DNA of 64,000 nucleotides, taken from Nitrospira sp. CR1.1 (GTDB lineage Bacteria; Nitrospirota; Nitrospiria; Nitrospirales; Nitrospiraceae). The position numbers were made by a program, and so were the translations under genes. Positions 43,047 to 51,718 of the stretch are shown one piece after another. Position 1 is the stretch's first letter. Every line of letters begins with the position of its first letter. The notes below the pieces were generated by a model. It was given only the letters and a program-made list of their open reading frames with translations. It was not told where the DNA came from and ran no database searches. The stretch lies in assembly GCA_014055465.1 (NCBI GenBank), contig WIAF01000012.1, positions 1 through 64,000 on the forward strand. Reading direction: 5' to 3'.

Positions 43047-45002
43047 GTGGCCTCACAGCTCATTCACATCACCCTTCCTGACGGAACTCGAAAACAAGTA
43101 CCAACAGGATGCACCATCCGCGAAGCCTTAACTCCGCAGGGCGGACGCCTCGACGGCAAGATCCTGGCCGCCAAGGTTAACGGCGCGCCTATGGACTTGT
43201 TTCACGCGTTGGATCAAGACGCGACCATCGAACCCTTGACCTTTGAATCGGCCGAGGGGCGTGAAGTTTATCGCCACAGCAGCACTCACATTATGGCTCA
43301 AGCCGTAAAGGAAGTGTTCCCGACCGCGCAACTCACGATCGGTCCCGCCTTGGAAGACGGATTCTATTACGACTTCGCGTTCGATCGGCCGTTTACCCCG
43401 GAAGACCTGGAAAAGATCGAAGCGCGCGCCATCGAAATCACCAAACGCGGTTTACCCGTCAGCCGAAGCGAACTGTCTAAAGAAGACGCGATCAAGTTTT
43501 TTCAGGACCGCGGAGAAGCCTATAAGGTCGAATTGATCAAGAGCTTCGAGGACAGTTCCCCGATTTCCCTCTATCGCCAGGGAGAATTTGTCGATCTCTG
43601 TCGCGGGCCGCACCTTCCCACAACCGGCCACGTGGGTGCCTTTAAGCTCCTCTCGACCGGAGGCGCCTATTGGCGGGGCGACGAACGCAATCCCATGCTG
43701 CAGCGGGTCTACGGCACCTCCTTCCCCACAAAAAAAGAACTCGATGCCCATCTGGCGAAACTCGAAGAGATCAAACGTCGCGACCATCGCAAGCTCGGCA
43801 AAGAACTCGACCTGATCACGATTCAGGACGACATCGGTCCAGGCTTGGTTCTCTGGCATCCCAAGGGATCCCTGATTCGGTTGCTCATCGAGAATTTCTG
43901 GCGAGAGCAACATATCAAAGACGGGTACGACCTGGTCTATTCCCCGCATGTCGCCAGGCTCGACCTGTGGAAAACCAGCGGCCACGTCGACTACTACCGC
44001 GAAAACATGTTCGCCTCGATGAAATTGGAAGGCAGCGAATATCAGCTCAAGCCGATGAACTGTCCCTTCCATATCATGATTTACAAATCTCACTTGCGCA
44101 GCTATCGGGATTTGCCGATCCGGTATGGAGAACTGGGCACCGTGTATCGTTACGAACGAACCGGCGTCTTGCATGGCCTGCTGCGGGTTCGCGGCTTTAC
44201 CCAGGATGACGCGCATTTATTCTGCCGGCCCGATCAGATCGAGGCCGAAGTCAGCCGTGTGCTGGACTTTACCTTTTTCGTCCTCGGCACTTTCGGATTC
44301 ACGGAATTTGAAATCTACCTTTCGACGCGGCCGGAGAAATCGGTCGGCTCGGACGAGAACTGGACCGTTGCCACCAATGCGCTGGAAGCTGCGCTGAAGA
44401 GCCGGAACGTGGCCTATCAAGTGGATCCCGGCGAAGGCGTGTTCTACGGCCCGAAAATCGACATCAAGATCAAGGACGTGCTCGGTCGTTCCTGGCAATG
44501 CTCGACGGTGCAGGTCGATTTCAACAATCCTGAGCGCTTCAAACTGGCCTACACGGGTGAGGACGGCAAACACCACCAGCCCATCATGATTCATCGAGCG
44601 CTCATGGGATCGATTGAGCGCTTCTTCGGCATCTTGATCGAACACTACGCCGGCGCCTTTCCGACGTGGTTGGCTCCGGTTCAAGCGGTGGTACTGACAA
44701 TCACCGACCACCAACAGGCATTCGCGGCAAAGATCGTCTCCACCCTTAAGAGCCACGGCTATCGGGTTGAGGCGGATCTCCGCAATGAAAAAATCGGCTT
44801 TAAGATACGGGAAGCGGAAAAGAATAAGATTCCCTATATGCTGGTGGTGGGCGACAAGGAAGTACAGAGTGGCATGGTGGCGGTTCGCGGGCGAAGCAAA
44901 GCTGATCATGGGACTATGCCTATCGAACAATTCCTGGAACTCATCCGCACAGACACGAGTCAATCATTACGCGACACAGCAACCCACTCACAAACGAGGT
45001 GA
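43047..45002 (+). CDS. thrS: Threonyl-tRNA synthetase
   Basis: A 651-residue class II synthetase charging tRNA-Thr. It has the N-terminal TGS domain (about 1-64), the editing domain with HSSTHIMAQAVK, the catalytic core (MNCPFHIMIYKSHLRSYRDLP, RYERTGVLHGLLRVRGFTQDDAH) and the anticodon-binding C-terminal domain. The length is normal. It starts at GTG 43047. The stop codon overlaps the ribosome binding site of infC, giving an operon thrS-infC-rpmI-rplT. Confidence 0.96.
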   Translation: MASQLIHITLPDGTRKQVPTGCTIREALTPQGGRLDGKILAAKVNGAPMDLFHALDQDATIEPLTFESAEGREVYRHSSTHIMAQAVKEVFPTAQLTIGPALEDGFYYDFAFDRPFTPEDLEKIEARAIEITKRGLPVSRSELSKEDAIKFFQDRGEAYKVELIKSFEDSSPISLYRQGEFVDLCRGPHLPTTGHVGAFKLLSTGGAYWRGDERNPMLQRVYGTSFPTKKELDAHLAKLEEIKRRDHRKLGKELDLITIQDDIGPGLVLWHPKGSLIRLLIENFWREQHIKDGYDLVYSPHVARLDLWKTSGHVDYYRENMFASMKLEGSEYQLKPMNCPFHIMIYKSHLRSYRDLPIRYGELGTVYRYERTGVLHGLLRVRGFTQDDAHLFCRPDQIEAEVSRVLDFTFFVLGTFGFTEFEIYLSTRPEKSVGSDENWTVATNALEAALKSRNVAYQVDPGEGVFYGPKIDIKIKDVLGRSWQCSTVQVDFNNPERFKLAYTGEDGKHHQPIMIHRALMGSIERFFGILIEHYAGAFPTWLAPVQAVVLTITDHQQAFAAKIVSTLKSHGYRVEADLRNEKIGFKIREAEKNKIPYMLVVGDKEVQSGMVAVRGRSKADHGTMPIEQFLELIRTDTSQSLRDTATHSQTR

Positions 45003-45005
45003 CCT

Positions 45006-45512
45006 ATCGTCCCTAAATTACGCGTAAACCGGGAAATCAGGATTCGGGAAGTTCGAGTCATCGGTCCTGACGGCGAGCAATTAGGAATATTGCCGACCGT
45101 AGAGGCATTCAATAAGGCACAGGAAGGGGGCTACGATTTGGTTGAGGTTGCCCCGACCTCGCAGCCTCCGGTTTGCCGGATCATGGACTATGGGAAGTAT
45201 AAGTTCGAGCTCAGCAAAAAGGATCACCAGAGCCGGCGGCATCAGAAATCGACGCAGGTCAAAGAGATCAAGCTGCGACCGCGCACCGACAAACATGATC
45301 TTGAGATTAAAATCCGGCAGATCAAAGAATTCCTGGCCGACGGGAACAAGACCAAAGTGACCCTGACGTATCGCGGACGCGAGATGGCCAACCAGGAAAT
45401 GGGCCGCACAATGATGACGAGTGTGATTCAGCAGTGTATGGAAGCGGGAACCGTTGAGTTTGCGCCGAGGATGGAAGGACGGAGCCTGATCATGATTTTG
45501 GCTCCCAAATAG
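45006..45512 (+). CDS. infC: Translation initiation factor IF-3, apparently with an AUC start codon
   Basis: Numbered from 45006 this is a 168-residue IF-3, the normal size: an N-terminal domain (LRVNREIRIREVRVIGPDGE), linker, and C-terminal domain (IKLRPRTDKHDLEIKIRQ). The in-frame stop TGA at 45000-45002 rules out any start further upstream, and the first ATG, GTG or TTG codon downstream is TTG at 45090, which would delete 28 conserved residues. ATC at 45006 lies six bases after GAGG in a GAGGTGA ribosome site, so it is the best start. E. coli infC uses AUU in the same way for autoregulation by IF-3 itself. Confidence 0.9.
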   Translation: MVPKLRVNREIRIREVRVIGPDGEQLGILPTVEAFNKAQEGGYDLVEVAPTSQPPVCRIMDYGKYKFELSKKDHQSRRHQKSTQVKEIKLRPRTDKHDLEIKIRQIKEFLADGNKTKVTLTYRGREMANQEMGRTMMTSVIQQCMEAGTVEFAPRMEGRSLIMILAPK

Positions 45513-45545
45513 CGTGCATTACGCGCGCAAGGAAGGAATGACAGT

Positions 45546-45743
45546 ATGAAGATCAAGATGAAAACCCACAGCGGCGCGAAGAAGCGGTTCCGACGCACGG
45601 GAACGGGCAAGCTGGTTCGTCGAAAGGCCGGCGGCCGGCATTTGCTGACCGGCAAGCCACGCGATCGCAAGCGGAGCCTGAAGGGGGCCACGGAGGTCTC
45701 CTCTGCGTCAACGCCCGCGTTGAACAAGTTGCTTCCGCAGTAA
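45546..45743 (+). CDS. rpmI: 50S ribosomal protein L35
   Basis: A 65-residue basic protein with the L35 pattern MKIKMKTHSGAKKRF and RRKAGGRHLLTGK. It lies 33 bases after infC and 43 before rplT, as in most bacteria. Confidence 0.96.
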   Translation: MKIKMKTHSGAKKRFRRTGTGKLVRRKAGGRHLLTGKPRDRKRSLKGATEVSSASTPALNKLLPQ

Positions 45744-45786
45744 CGATGATTGTGCCGTGAATAGGATCTGAAAGGAGTCGCGTCCC

Positions 45787-46155
45787 ATGCCTCGTACAAA
45801 AGGTGGTCCCAAAACACGACAGCGGCGAAAGAAGCGCCTGAAACTGGCGAAAGGCCAGTATGGCGCCAAAAGCCGGCTGTTCCGAACAGCAACTGAATCG
45901 GTCGACAAAGGGCAGGCCTATGCCTACTCCGGGCGAAAACATCGCAAGCGCGACTTCCGCCAACTCTGGATTGCGCGCATCAGCGCCGCCACCCGGTTGC
46001 ACGGCATCGCATATAGCCGCTTCATGAACGCATTGAAGAAGGCGAATATCTTGCTGGATCGGAAAGTCCTATCCGATATGGCGATCCGGGATATGGCGGG
46101 ATTCGAGAAACTCGTCGGGGTGGCCAAACAGCAACTCGCTACTGCGGCGAGCTAG
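45787..46155 (+). CDS. rplT: 50S ribosomal protein L20
   Basis: A 122-residue L20 with the basic N-terminal extension (MPRTKGGPKTRQRRKKRLK) and the globular part (RDFRQLWIARISAATR). It organises 23S rRNA early in 50S assembly and in other bacteria represses rpmI-rplT translation. It is the last gene of the operon and is followed by a long hairpin. Confidence 0.96.
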   Translation: MPRTKGGPKTRQRRKKRLKLAKGQYGAKSRLFRTATESVDKGQAYAYSGRKHRKRDFRQLWIARISAATRLHGIAYSRFMNALKKANILLDRKVLSDMAIRDMAGFEKLVGVAKQQLATAAS

Positions 46156-46174
46156 TCGTTACCTCTCACTGTCC

Positions 46175-46212
46175 GTGACGGGAACATCTTATTCAACGGA
46201 TGTTCCCGTCAC
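46175..46212. terminator. Long perfect hairpin between convergent rplT and pheT
   Basis: GTGACGGGAACATC at 46175-46188 pairs without mismatch with GATGTTCCCGTCAC at 46199-46212 across a 10-base loop. It starts 20 bases after rplT and its right arm covers the pheT stop codon (46209-46211). Symmetry and place suggest a bidirectional terminator, but neither side has a long T run. Confidence 0.6.
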
Positions 46213-47927
46213 GCTTCATCCAGCAATCGATCGACTTCCAGTTCCAACGCAACGGTCGGCACCCCGATTTGCCACTGTTCCAACACCTCCGGGTGCAATT
46301 CTCCAAGCAGGCCGATGGCTCGTCCATCCAACATGATCCGTCCTGCCCTGCCCTCAAGAAACGAGGGATGAGGAACCGGCTCCAAGGTAAAAGACCGGTC
46401 CAAATAATAGAGCAGCAAATCCAAACAGGAATGGATTTCTGAAAAGTGCGCCCCGGCATGCGCGATGACCGCACCCAACATGGTAATCGTCCGTGACCCG
46501 ACATCGGCGCGAGCATCGGGTACAGCCACCTCACCGACCTCGAACATCCGATGCGGATAAAACGCCCGGCTCGAATTGGTCTCCACCTGCAACAACGAAG
46601 GGGTGATCCACTGGCGCAGGCACGAATAGCTAAGCGACATCACATTATCCACTTCCACGACTTTCGCCCACTCAGTGCCATCCAAGCGCATGCGCGTGCA
46701 AAAATCCTGGTGAGACCCCATGATGTTGGAAATGATTTCCTGAAATTCCATCCCCACCATGAGATGACGAACCCGGTCGGCCATGTGCTCCAACCGCGAC
46801 AGCCCTCCCACCGTGAACTGCGAGGGCATGACTGGAGCAAACCGTGCATAACCCTGACTGATGGCCACATCCTCAACCACATCCACAGTATGCAGCAGGT
46901 CATTGCGGTACGGCGGCAACTGCACGGCGACTTTGGGTCCGGCTGATTTCACCGTGTAGCCATAGGACTTGAGCGCCGTGGTAACTTCTTTGCTGCCTAA
47001 CGCTTCTCCCAGAGCGGTTTCAATGGCCTTGAGCGGAATAGTCCGCGGCGCGCCGAAATCGATCGGTGTGTGCCAGCGTTTCCCGAACGCGGTTTTCACC
47101 GGCGACTGAATTTCCACCGGCGCAATGACGGCGCCCCGATCGGCAAGGTTCGCCGCAAAAATATTCAACGTCAGCGCGACCATCTGGAGATCTGTCCCTG
47201 TCACCTCTACGAACAGCTGATCGTCTCCCACCTGCACCTCTCCGATCTCACGGCTGTTGATGATCGGTGGAAACGACAAGACCTGCCCCTTGGCATCGCG
47301 CAAGACCGGGAGTCGATCGTGGCCACTCACGATTCCGCCATACTCCACCCCTTTGGGATGGACCAGGAGGATCTCGCGCAGGGTCATCACCGTCTGCATA
47401 CCCAACGGCGTGAATCGCACGTCATCCGGCTTCACCAGGTCGTACGAGACAGGAAACACAATCGGCGCCAGACGATAGAGGCCGATGGACACGGTGCGAC
47501 GCTTGCGTCCGAAAATGTCGGCCAGCTTTTCCTGCGTCTGAATCAATTGAGTCAGACCAGACGCCGTCACCCGATAACCGATCGCTGTACAGGCTGCCAC
47601 ATAGGGACGGATTTGCTCCAGACCCGGGGCCACCACGAGTTTTTCAGCCACGCGTTTCTGTTTCTTGAAAAAGGGATAGGATATCGCGCTGCCCTGCTGC
47701 TTGGTCCTGATCTGCCGTGCGATTCCTTCGCAACACCACAAGTCAGGCCGGTTGCTGTCCTGCAACTCAATCCGCAGTTCACCGGTGTCGGTGTTGTGCC
47801 CCTTCAACTCGCCTTTCACCAACATCAGCCATTGCTCAAGCTGGTCGATCGACATGCGGGACGGCGTTTTGTCCCGCCCCGCGATCAACGCCTCAAGATC
47901 GTCTCGTTGTAGGGAAATAGTGGGCAT
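46209..47927 (-). CDS. pheT: Phenylalanyl-tRNA synthetase beta subunit, archaeal/eukaryotic type
   Basis: A 572-residue beta subunit, close to the archaeal length (about 550) and far below the roughly 800 of typical bacterial PheT. It lacks the N-terminal EMAP-like tRNA-binding and C-terminal anticodon-binding domains. It has the B1/B5-like regions (DSNRPDLWCCEGIARQIR, LPPYRNDLLHTVDVVEDVAI) and a synthetase-like core (FQEIISNIMGSHQDF). With PheS it forms the alpha2-beta2 enzyme. It is 12 bases downstream of pheS. The final codons lie within a hairpin shared with rplT's downstream region. Confidence 0.93.
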   Translation of the reverse strand: MPTISLQRDDLEALIAGRDKTPSRMSIDQLEQWLMLVKGELKGHNTDTGELRIELQDSNRPDLWCCEGIARQIRTKQQGSAISYPFFKKQKRVAEKLVVAPGLEQIRPYVAACTAIGYRVTASGLTQLIQTQEKLADIFGRKRRTVSIGLYRLAPIVFPVSYDLVKPDDVRFTPLGMQTVMTLREILLVHPKGVEYGGIVSGHDRLPVLRDAKGQVLSFPPIINSREIGEVQVGDDQLFVEVTGTDLQMVALTLNIFAANLADRGAVIAPVEIQSPVKTAFGKRWHTPIDFGAPRTIPLKAIETALGEALGSKEVTTALKSYGYTVKSAGPKVAVQLPPYRNDLLHTVDVVEDVAISQGYARFAPVMPSQFTVGGLSRLEHMADRVRHLMVGMEFQEIISNIMGSHQDFCTRMRLDGTEWAKVVEVDNVMSLSYSCLRQWITPSLLQVETNSSRAFYPHRMFEVGEVAVPDARADVGSRTITMLGAVIAHAGAHFSEIHSCLDLLLYYLDRSFTLEPVPHPSFLEGRAGRIMLDGRAIGLLGELHPEVLEQWQIGVPTVALELEVDRLLDEA

Positions 47928-47939
47928 GGTGTACTGGTC

Positions 47940-49484
47940 CTAAAAGCTTCCCCGCATCGTCCGAATGAATTCCAGATCAGCCGAGAACAGGTCACGAATA
48001 TCATGAATACCCAACGCCACCATCGCCATACGATCCAGTCCGAGTCCCCAGGCAATCACCGGCACCGAGACGCCGAGCGGCGCCGTGACTTCAGGGCGGA
48101 ACAATCCCGCGCCCCCCAGCTCCATCCAGCCAAGCTTCGGGTGACGCACATGCATCTCGACCGACGGTTCAGTGAACGGGAAATAGGCCGGAAGAAATTT
48201 CACTTCCTTGGCCTGCGCCACTTCGCGGGCGAACAGGTTCAACAATCCCAACAACGTCCGGAAGTTGATATCCGAACCTAACACGATGCCTTCCACCTGA
48301 AAAAAATCGGTCGCATGAGTGGCGTCCACCTGGTCGTACCGAAAACAGCGGGCGATGGAGAAGTACTTCCCCGGCACGGACGGGCTCGCCGCCAGCCTGC
48401 GCGCAGAGACGGCAGTCCCTTGGCTTCGCAACACCAACCGCTTGGCCCGCTCCGCGTCGAACCGATAGCCCCAGCCGGTTGATCCCGCCCCCGTTCCCTT
48501 TTCGTGGACCTGCGTCACATTCGTCAGATACGGTTCGGCGATGTCACGGGCATGGGTCGGGTTTTTCACAAAGTAGACATCGTGGATATCCCGCGCGGGA
48601 TGAAATTGCGGCATGAACAACGCGTCCATATTCCAGAACTCGGTTTCAACGAGCGTCCCACGCATTTCCTGAAACCCCATGCTGACCAGCTTGAGCTTCA
48701 CAAGATCCAGAAACTCCCGGTAGGGATGCCGTTTCCCGGCTGCGATCCTCGGGGCTCGCAAACTGATCGTATATTTCCGGAACTGCTTCGTCCGCCAGGC
48801 GCCTTCCTTGAGGAGTTCGGGCGTCAATTGCGAGACTTCTTCGGCCACGCCGTCGCGCGACAGCTGATCAGCCGCCTCCTGGCCGGTGTGCGTCAGGAGA
48901 AACGACCGCGTCACCCGTTCATCGACCCGAAAGGGCTCGCGCGCATTCCCACGTTTGACCGCATGCTGCTGAAGTACGGCCCGCAGCGGTTCAGCAAACG
49001 TCTGCAACTCACGTGGCCCGCTCCGCAATTCCTGCAACAGGGCGCGCATCGCCTCTGCCGTGGCACTATTCCGCCCGGTACTTTCAAGGCATCCGCCCTG
49101 CACGATCAGGATAGCCCCTTCTTTCTTGAGGGTCCCGACCGCCTTGCTGACATCCGACGGTTCGAGCGCTTCTTTGGCCTGGATATCCTGAATCGTCAGG
49201 CGTTTGCCGGTTTGCCCGGCTTCCCGCGCCGCCGACAGAACCCGTTCAATTGGTGAGTACTTCTCGAAAAACACCTCACCGGTCGGCGTCAGCGAAGCGA
49301 TATACGCAACGGTTTCCGCGTGCACGGCAATCAGGGATTTGGCTAAAAGCCATTCGACGGCCATGCTCAACTGCGAGGGTTCTAGCCCGGTGGATGCCGC
49401 GAGTTGATCAAGCGTGGAAGGCGAACCAGGCTGCGGGGCCAAGGCCAGCAGCACTTTGCTTTCGAGAGGATGAAGGTTATCCAT
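47940..49484 (-). CDS. pheS: Phenylalanyl-tRNA synthetase alpha subunit, archaeal/eukaryotic type
   Basis: A 514-residue catalytic subunit. Typical bacterial PheS is about 340 residues with a coiled-coil N-terminus. Here the first 220 residues are winged-helix modules (LDQLAASTGLEPSQLSMAVEW, RLTIQDIQAKEALEPSDVSKAV), as in archaeal and eukaryotic enzymes. The class II core is present with FRYDQVDATHATDFFQVEG (motif 2) and WGLGLDRMAMVALGIHD (motif 3). It starts at ATG 49484, 27 bases after rpe. Confidence 0.94.
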   Translation of the reverse strand: MDNLHPLESKVLLALAPQPGSPSTLDQLAASTGLEPSQLSMAVEWLLAKSLIAVHAETVAYIASLTPTGEVFFEKYSPIERVLSAAREAGQTGKRLTIQDIQAKEALEPSDVSKAVGTLKKEGAILIVQGGCLESTGRNSATAEAMRALLQELRSGPRELQTFAEPLRAVLQQHAVKRGNAREPFRVDERVTRSFLLTHTGQEAADQLSRDGVAEEVSQLTPELLKEGAWRTKQFRKYTISLRAPRIAAGKRHPYREFLDLVKLKLVSMGFQEMRGTLVETEFWNMDALFMPQFHPARDIHDVYFVKNPTHARDIAEPYLTNVTQVHEKGTGAGSTGWGYRFDAERAKRLVLRSQGTAVSARRLAASPSVPGKYFSIARCFRYDQVDATHATDFFQVEGIVLGSDINFRTLLGLLNLFAREVAQAKEVKFLPAYFPFTEPSVEMHVRHPKLGWMELGGAGLFRPEVTAPLGVSVPVIAWGLGLDRMAMVALGIHDIRDLFSADLEFIRTMRGSF

Positions 49485-49511
49485 GAATGACGGTGCGGTC
49501 CGATGCCTCTT

Positions 49512-50219
49512 CTAACGCCGGGCGGCGGTAATCCTGTTGGTCCGCGGCGGTGGTACATGACCGACTCTGAGCGCCGTAATGGCGGCGGCATAATCATGAT
49601 GGGAAAACACGGCGGATCCCGCCACCAACACGTCGGCCCCGGCCTCAAGAATCGATTCCGCGTTGTCCGGTTTCACGCCCCCATCCACCTCAAGGAGCGC
49701 GTGGCTGTGGGTCCGGTCGATCAGGGCTCGCACGTTGGCAATCTTTGGTAAGGACGCGGGAATAAATTGTTGTCCGCCGAACCCCGGGTTCACGGACATG
49801 ATGAGGATGAGATCGGCATCGCAGACGATTTCTGACAGGGCGATCGCCGGCGTGGCTGGATTCAAGGTGACACCAGCCTTCACACCACGCTCCTTGATCA
49901 ATTGCACGGTCCTATGCAGATGGGGGCAGGTTTCCACGTGAACGGTGAGATAGTCGGCGCCTGCTTCGGCGAACTCCCCGATGAACGCATCCGGATTGGT
50001 CATCATGAGATGCACGTCCAGCGGCAGGCTGGTGACTTTTCTAAGGGCTTCAACAACCGGGGGCCCGATCGTCAAGTTCGGCACGAAGTGCCCGTCCATC
50101 ACATCCACGTGCAACCAATCGGCACCCGCCTCTTCGACCCGGGCAACCTCTTCGGCCAGGCGCGCAAAGTCGGCCGACAGAATAGAAGGCGCAATACGTA
50201 CATTCCCGCCGGCCATCAC
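49512..50219 (-). CDS. rpe: Ribulose-phosphate 3-epimerase
   Basis: A 235-residue TIM-barrel enzyme that interconverts ribulose 5-phosphate and xylulose 5-phosphate. Motifs are IAPSILSADFARL, the metal-ligand segment WLHVDVMDGHFVPN, HLMMTNPD, MSVNPGFGGQ and VDGGVKPDN. It starts at ATG 50219, overlapping the rsmB stop by four bases. Confidence 0.95.
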   Translation of the reverse strand: MMAGGNVRIAPSILSADFARLAEEVARVEEAGADWLHVDVMDGHFVPNLTIGPPVVEALRKVTSLPLDVHLMMTNPDAFIGEFAEAGADYLTVHVETCPHLHRTVQLIKERGVKAGVTLNPATPAIALSEIVCDADLILIMSVNPGFGGQQFIPASLPKIANVRALIDRTHSHALLEVDGGVKPDNAESILEAGADVLVAGSAVFSHHDYAAAITALRVGHVPPPRTNRITAARR

Positions 50220-51658
50220 TCGCTCCTCCGCACACGGGCGGCAAAAAACGCATCCATGTTATTCCTATTGGCCATCGTAGACAGGTCCCCTCGAGGGGTC
50301 AGAAACGGCAGACCGGCTGGGGGTAACCAGGGCGCGATCGCGTCGCGCTGAAATTCACGATGAGACTGACAGAACTCGTCGATGACCGATTCGGTTTCTT
50401 CCGGCTCAATCGAGCAGGTACTATAGACCAACACCCCACCAGGTCGCAAGAGACGACTCGTCGCGGCGAGCAATTCCAGCTGCGCCTGCCGGTGTTGCGC
50501 GATGGAGTCTGGCGTCTTGTACCACTTGGCCTCGGGATGACGCCGCAGCACGCCGAGGCCAGTGCACGGCGCATCGAGTAAAATCCGATCGAACGGACGC
50601 AGCCACATCTCAGGCGACGAAGTGGGGCCAGTGCGCTTCCTCGGCGCCACCCCCACACCTATCAAGTGACGGATGTCACCCACGATTGGCGTGACGATCT
50701 CCACCCCCAGGCGGCGGCAATTGTCCCTCACCAGGTCCAGGCGTGAAGCGGCCCGGTCTACCCCCACGATTTCGCCTCGATTCTCCATAAGCGCGGCGAG
50801 ATGCGTCGCCTTGCCGCCAGGCGCTGCGCAGGCATCCAACACACGCTGACCCGGCTGCACATCCAACAGCAAGGGCACCAGTTGCCCCGCCTCATCCTCG
50901 ACATAAAAATGACCTGCCGCATATCCAGGCAGGTCTGCGACCGAACCGGTGCCGCCTAATTGAATGCCGACCTCGCTGATCGACGTCGGTCCGGCTTCTA
51001 CCTGCGCCGCGTCCAAGTCGGCCAATAACGCCGCCCGGGTGGTTCGAAGCCGGTTCACGCGAAGTGTGAGCGGAGGGACTTCAACCGAGGCCCGGCACAA
51101 GGCTTCGGCTCGTTCGGCCCCCCATTGTCGACACCAACGTTCCACGAGCCACGCCGGGCAAGAGTACCGAACGGCCAATCCATCGACGAGATCCTTCGCG
51201 AGATCCGGCCACTCCGGCGGCGACGCTCGCAGCATGGCCCTCAACACGGCATTGACGAAGCCGCTCCAGTCTCGCCCGAGACGCCGGCGTAGCTGTTTCG
51301 TCATTTGCACGGATTCGTTTACCGCCGCTGAATCCGGCACCCGGTCCAGATACAGCACTTGATACGCGCCGAGACGCAACATGATTTGCACGAGGGTGGG
51401 AAGTTTGGCGATGCGCCGATCGGACAAGAGGCCCAGGCGCCAATCAAGCGTCGCGCGATACCGCAACACACCGCGAACCAGCTCTACCATGAATGCCCGA
51501 TCGCGGAGATCCAACCCGGCTCCGGTAGAGACCTGATCGAACAAATGATCATCCAACAAGCCGGCCTGATCGATGGCCAGCAGCGCCTTCACGGCGGCAT
51601 GCCGCCCGGGAGATACGGCCTGACCGGATGACGTTGGCTGCGGCGGATCAGTTCCCAT
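50216..51658 (-). CDS. rsmB: 16S rRNA (cytosine-967-C5)-methyltransferase
   Basis: A 480-residue RsmB with the N-terminal NusB-like domain (about 15-150), a linker domain and the Rossmann methyltransferase. Cofactor motif I is VLDACAAPGGKATHLA. The two catalytic cysteines are in LLDAPCTGLGVLRRHPE and VYSTCSIEPEE. It methylates C967 of 16S rRNA. fmt lies 60 bases upstream, a common fmt-rsmB pairing. Confidence 0.95.
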   Translation of the reverse strand: MGTDPPQPTSSGQAVSPGRHAAVKALLAIDQAGLLDDHLFDQVSTGAGLDLRDRAFMVELVRGVLRYRATLDWRLGLLSDRRIAKLPTLVQIMLRLGAYQVLYLDRVPDSAAVNESVQMTKQLRRRLGRDWSGFVNAVLRAMLRASPPEWPDLAKDLVDGLAVRYSCPAWLVERWCRQWGAERAEALCRASVEVPPLTLRVNRLRTTRAALLADLDAAQVEAGPTSISEVGIQLGGTGSVADLPGYAAGHFYVEDEAGQLVPLLLDVQPGQRVLDACAAPGGKATHLAALMENRGEIVGVDRAASRLDLVRDNCRRLGVEIVTPIVGDIRHLIGVGVAPRKRTGPTSSPEMWLRPFDRILLDAPCTGLGVLRRHPEAKWYKTPDSIAQHRQAQLELLAATSRLLRPGGVLVYSTCSIEPEETESVIDEFCQSHREFQRDAIAPWLPPAGLPFLTPRGDLSTMANRNNMDAFFAARVRRSE

Positions 51659-51718
51659 ATGGAGCAGGCGTGATCATCGCTGGCAGGTCGTGAATAGAAT
51701 GGGCGTGACCGCTCTCGG

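Noticed and set aside
47070-47912. 280-residue plus-strand ORF
   Set aside because: It is antisense to the archaeal-type pheT and has no domain of its own.
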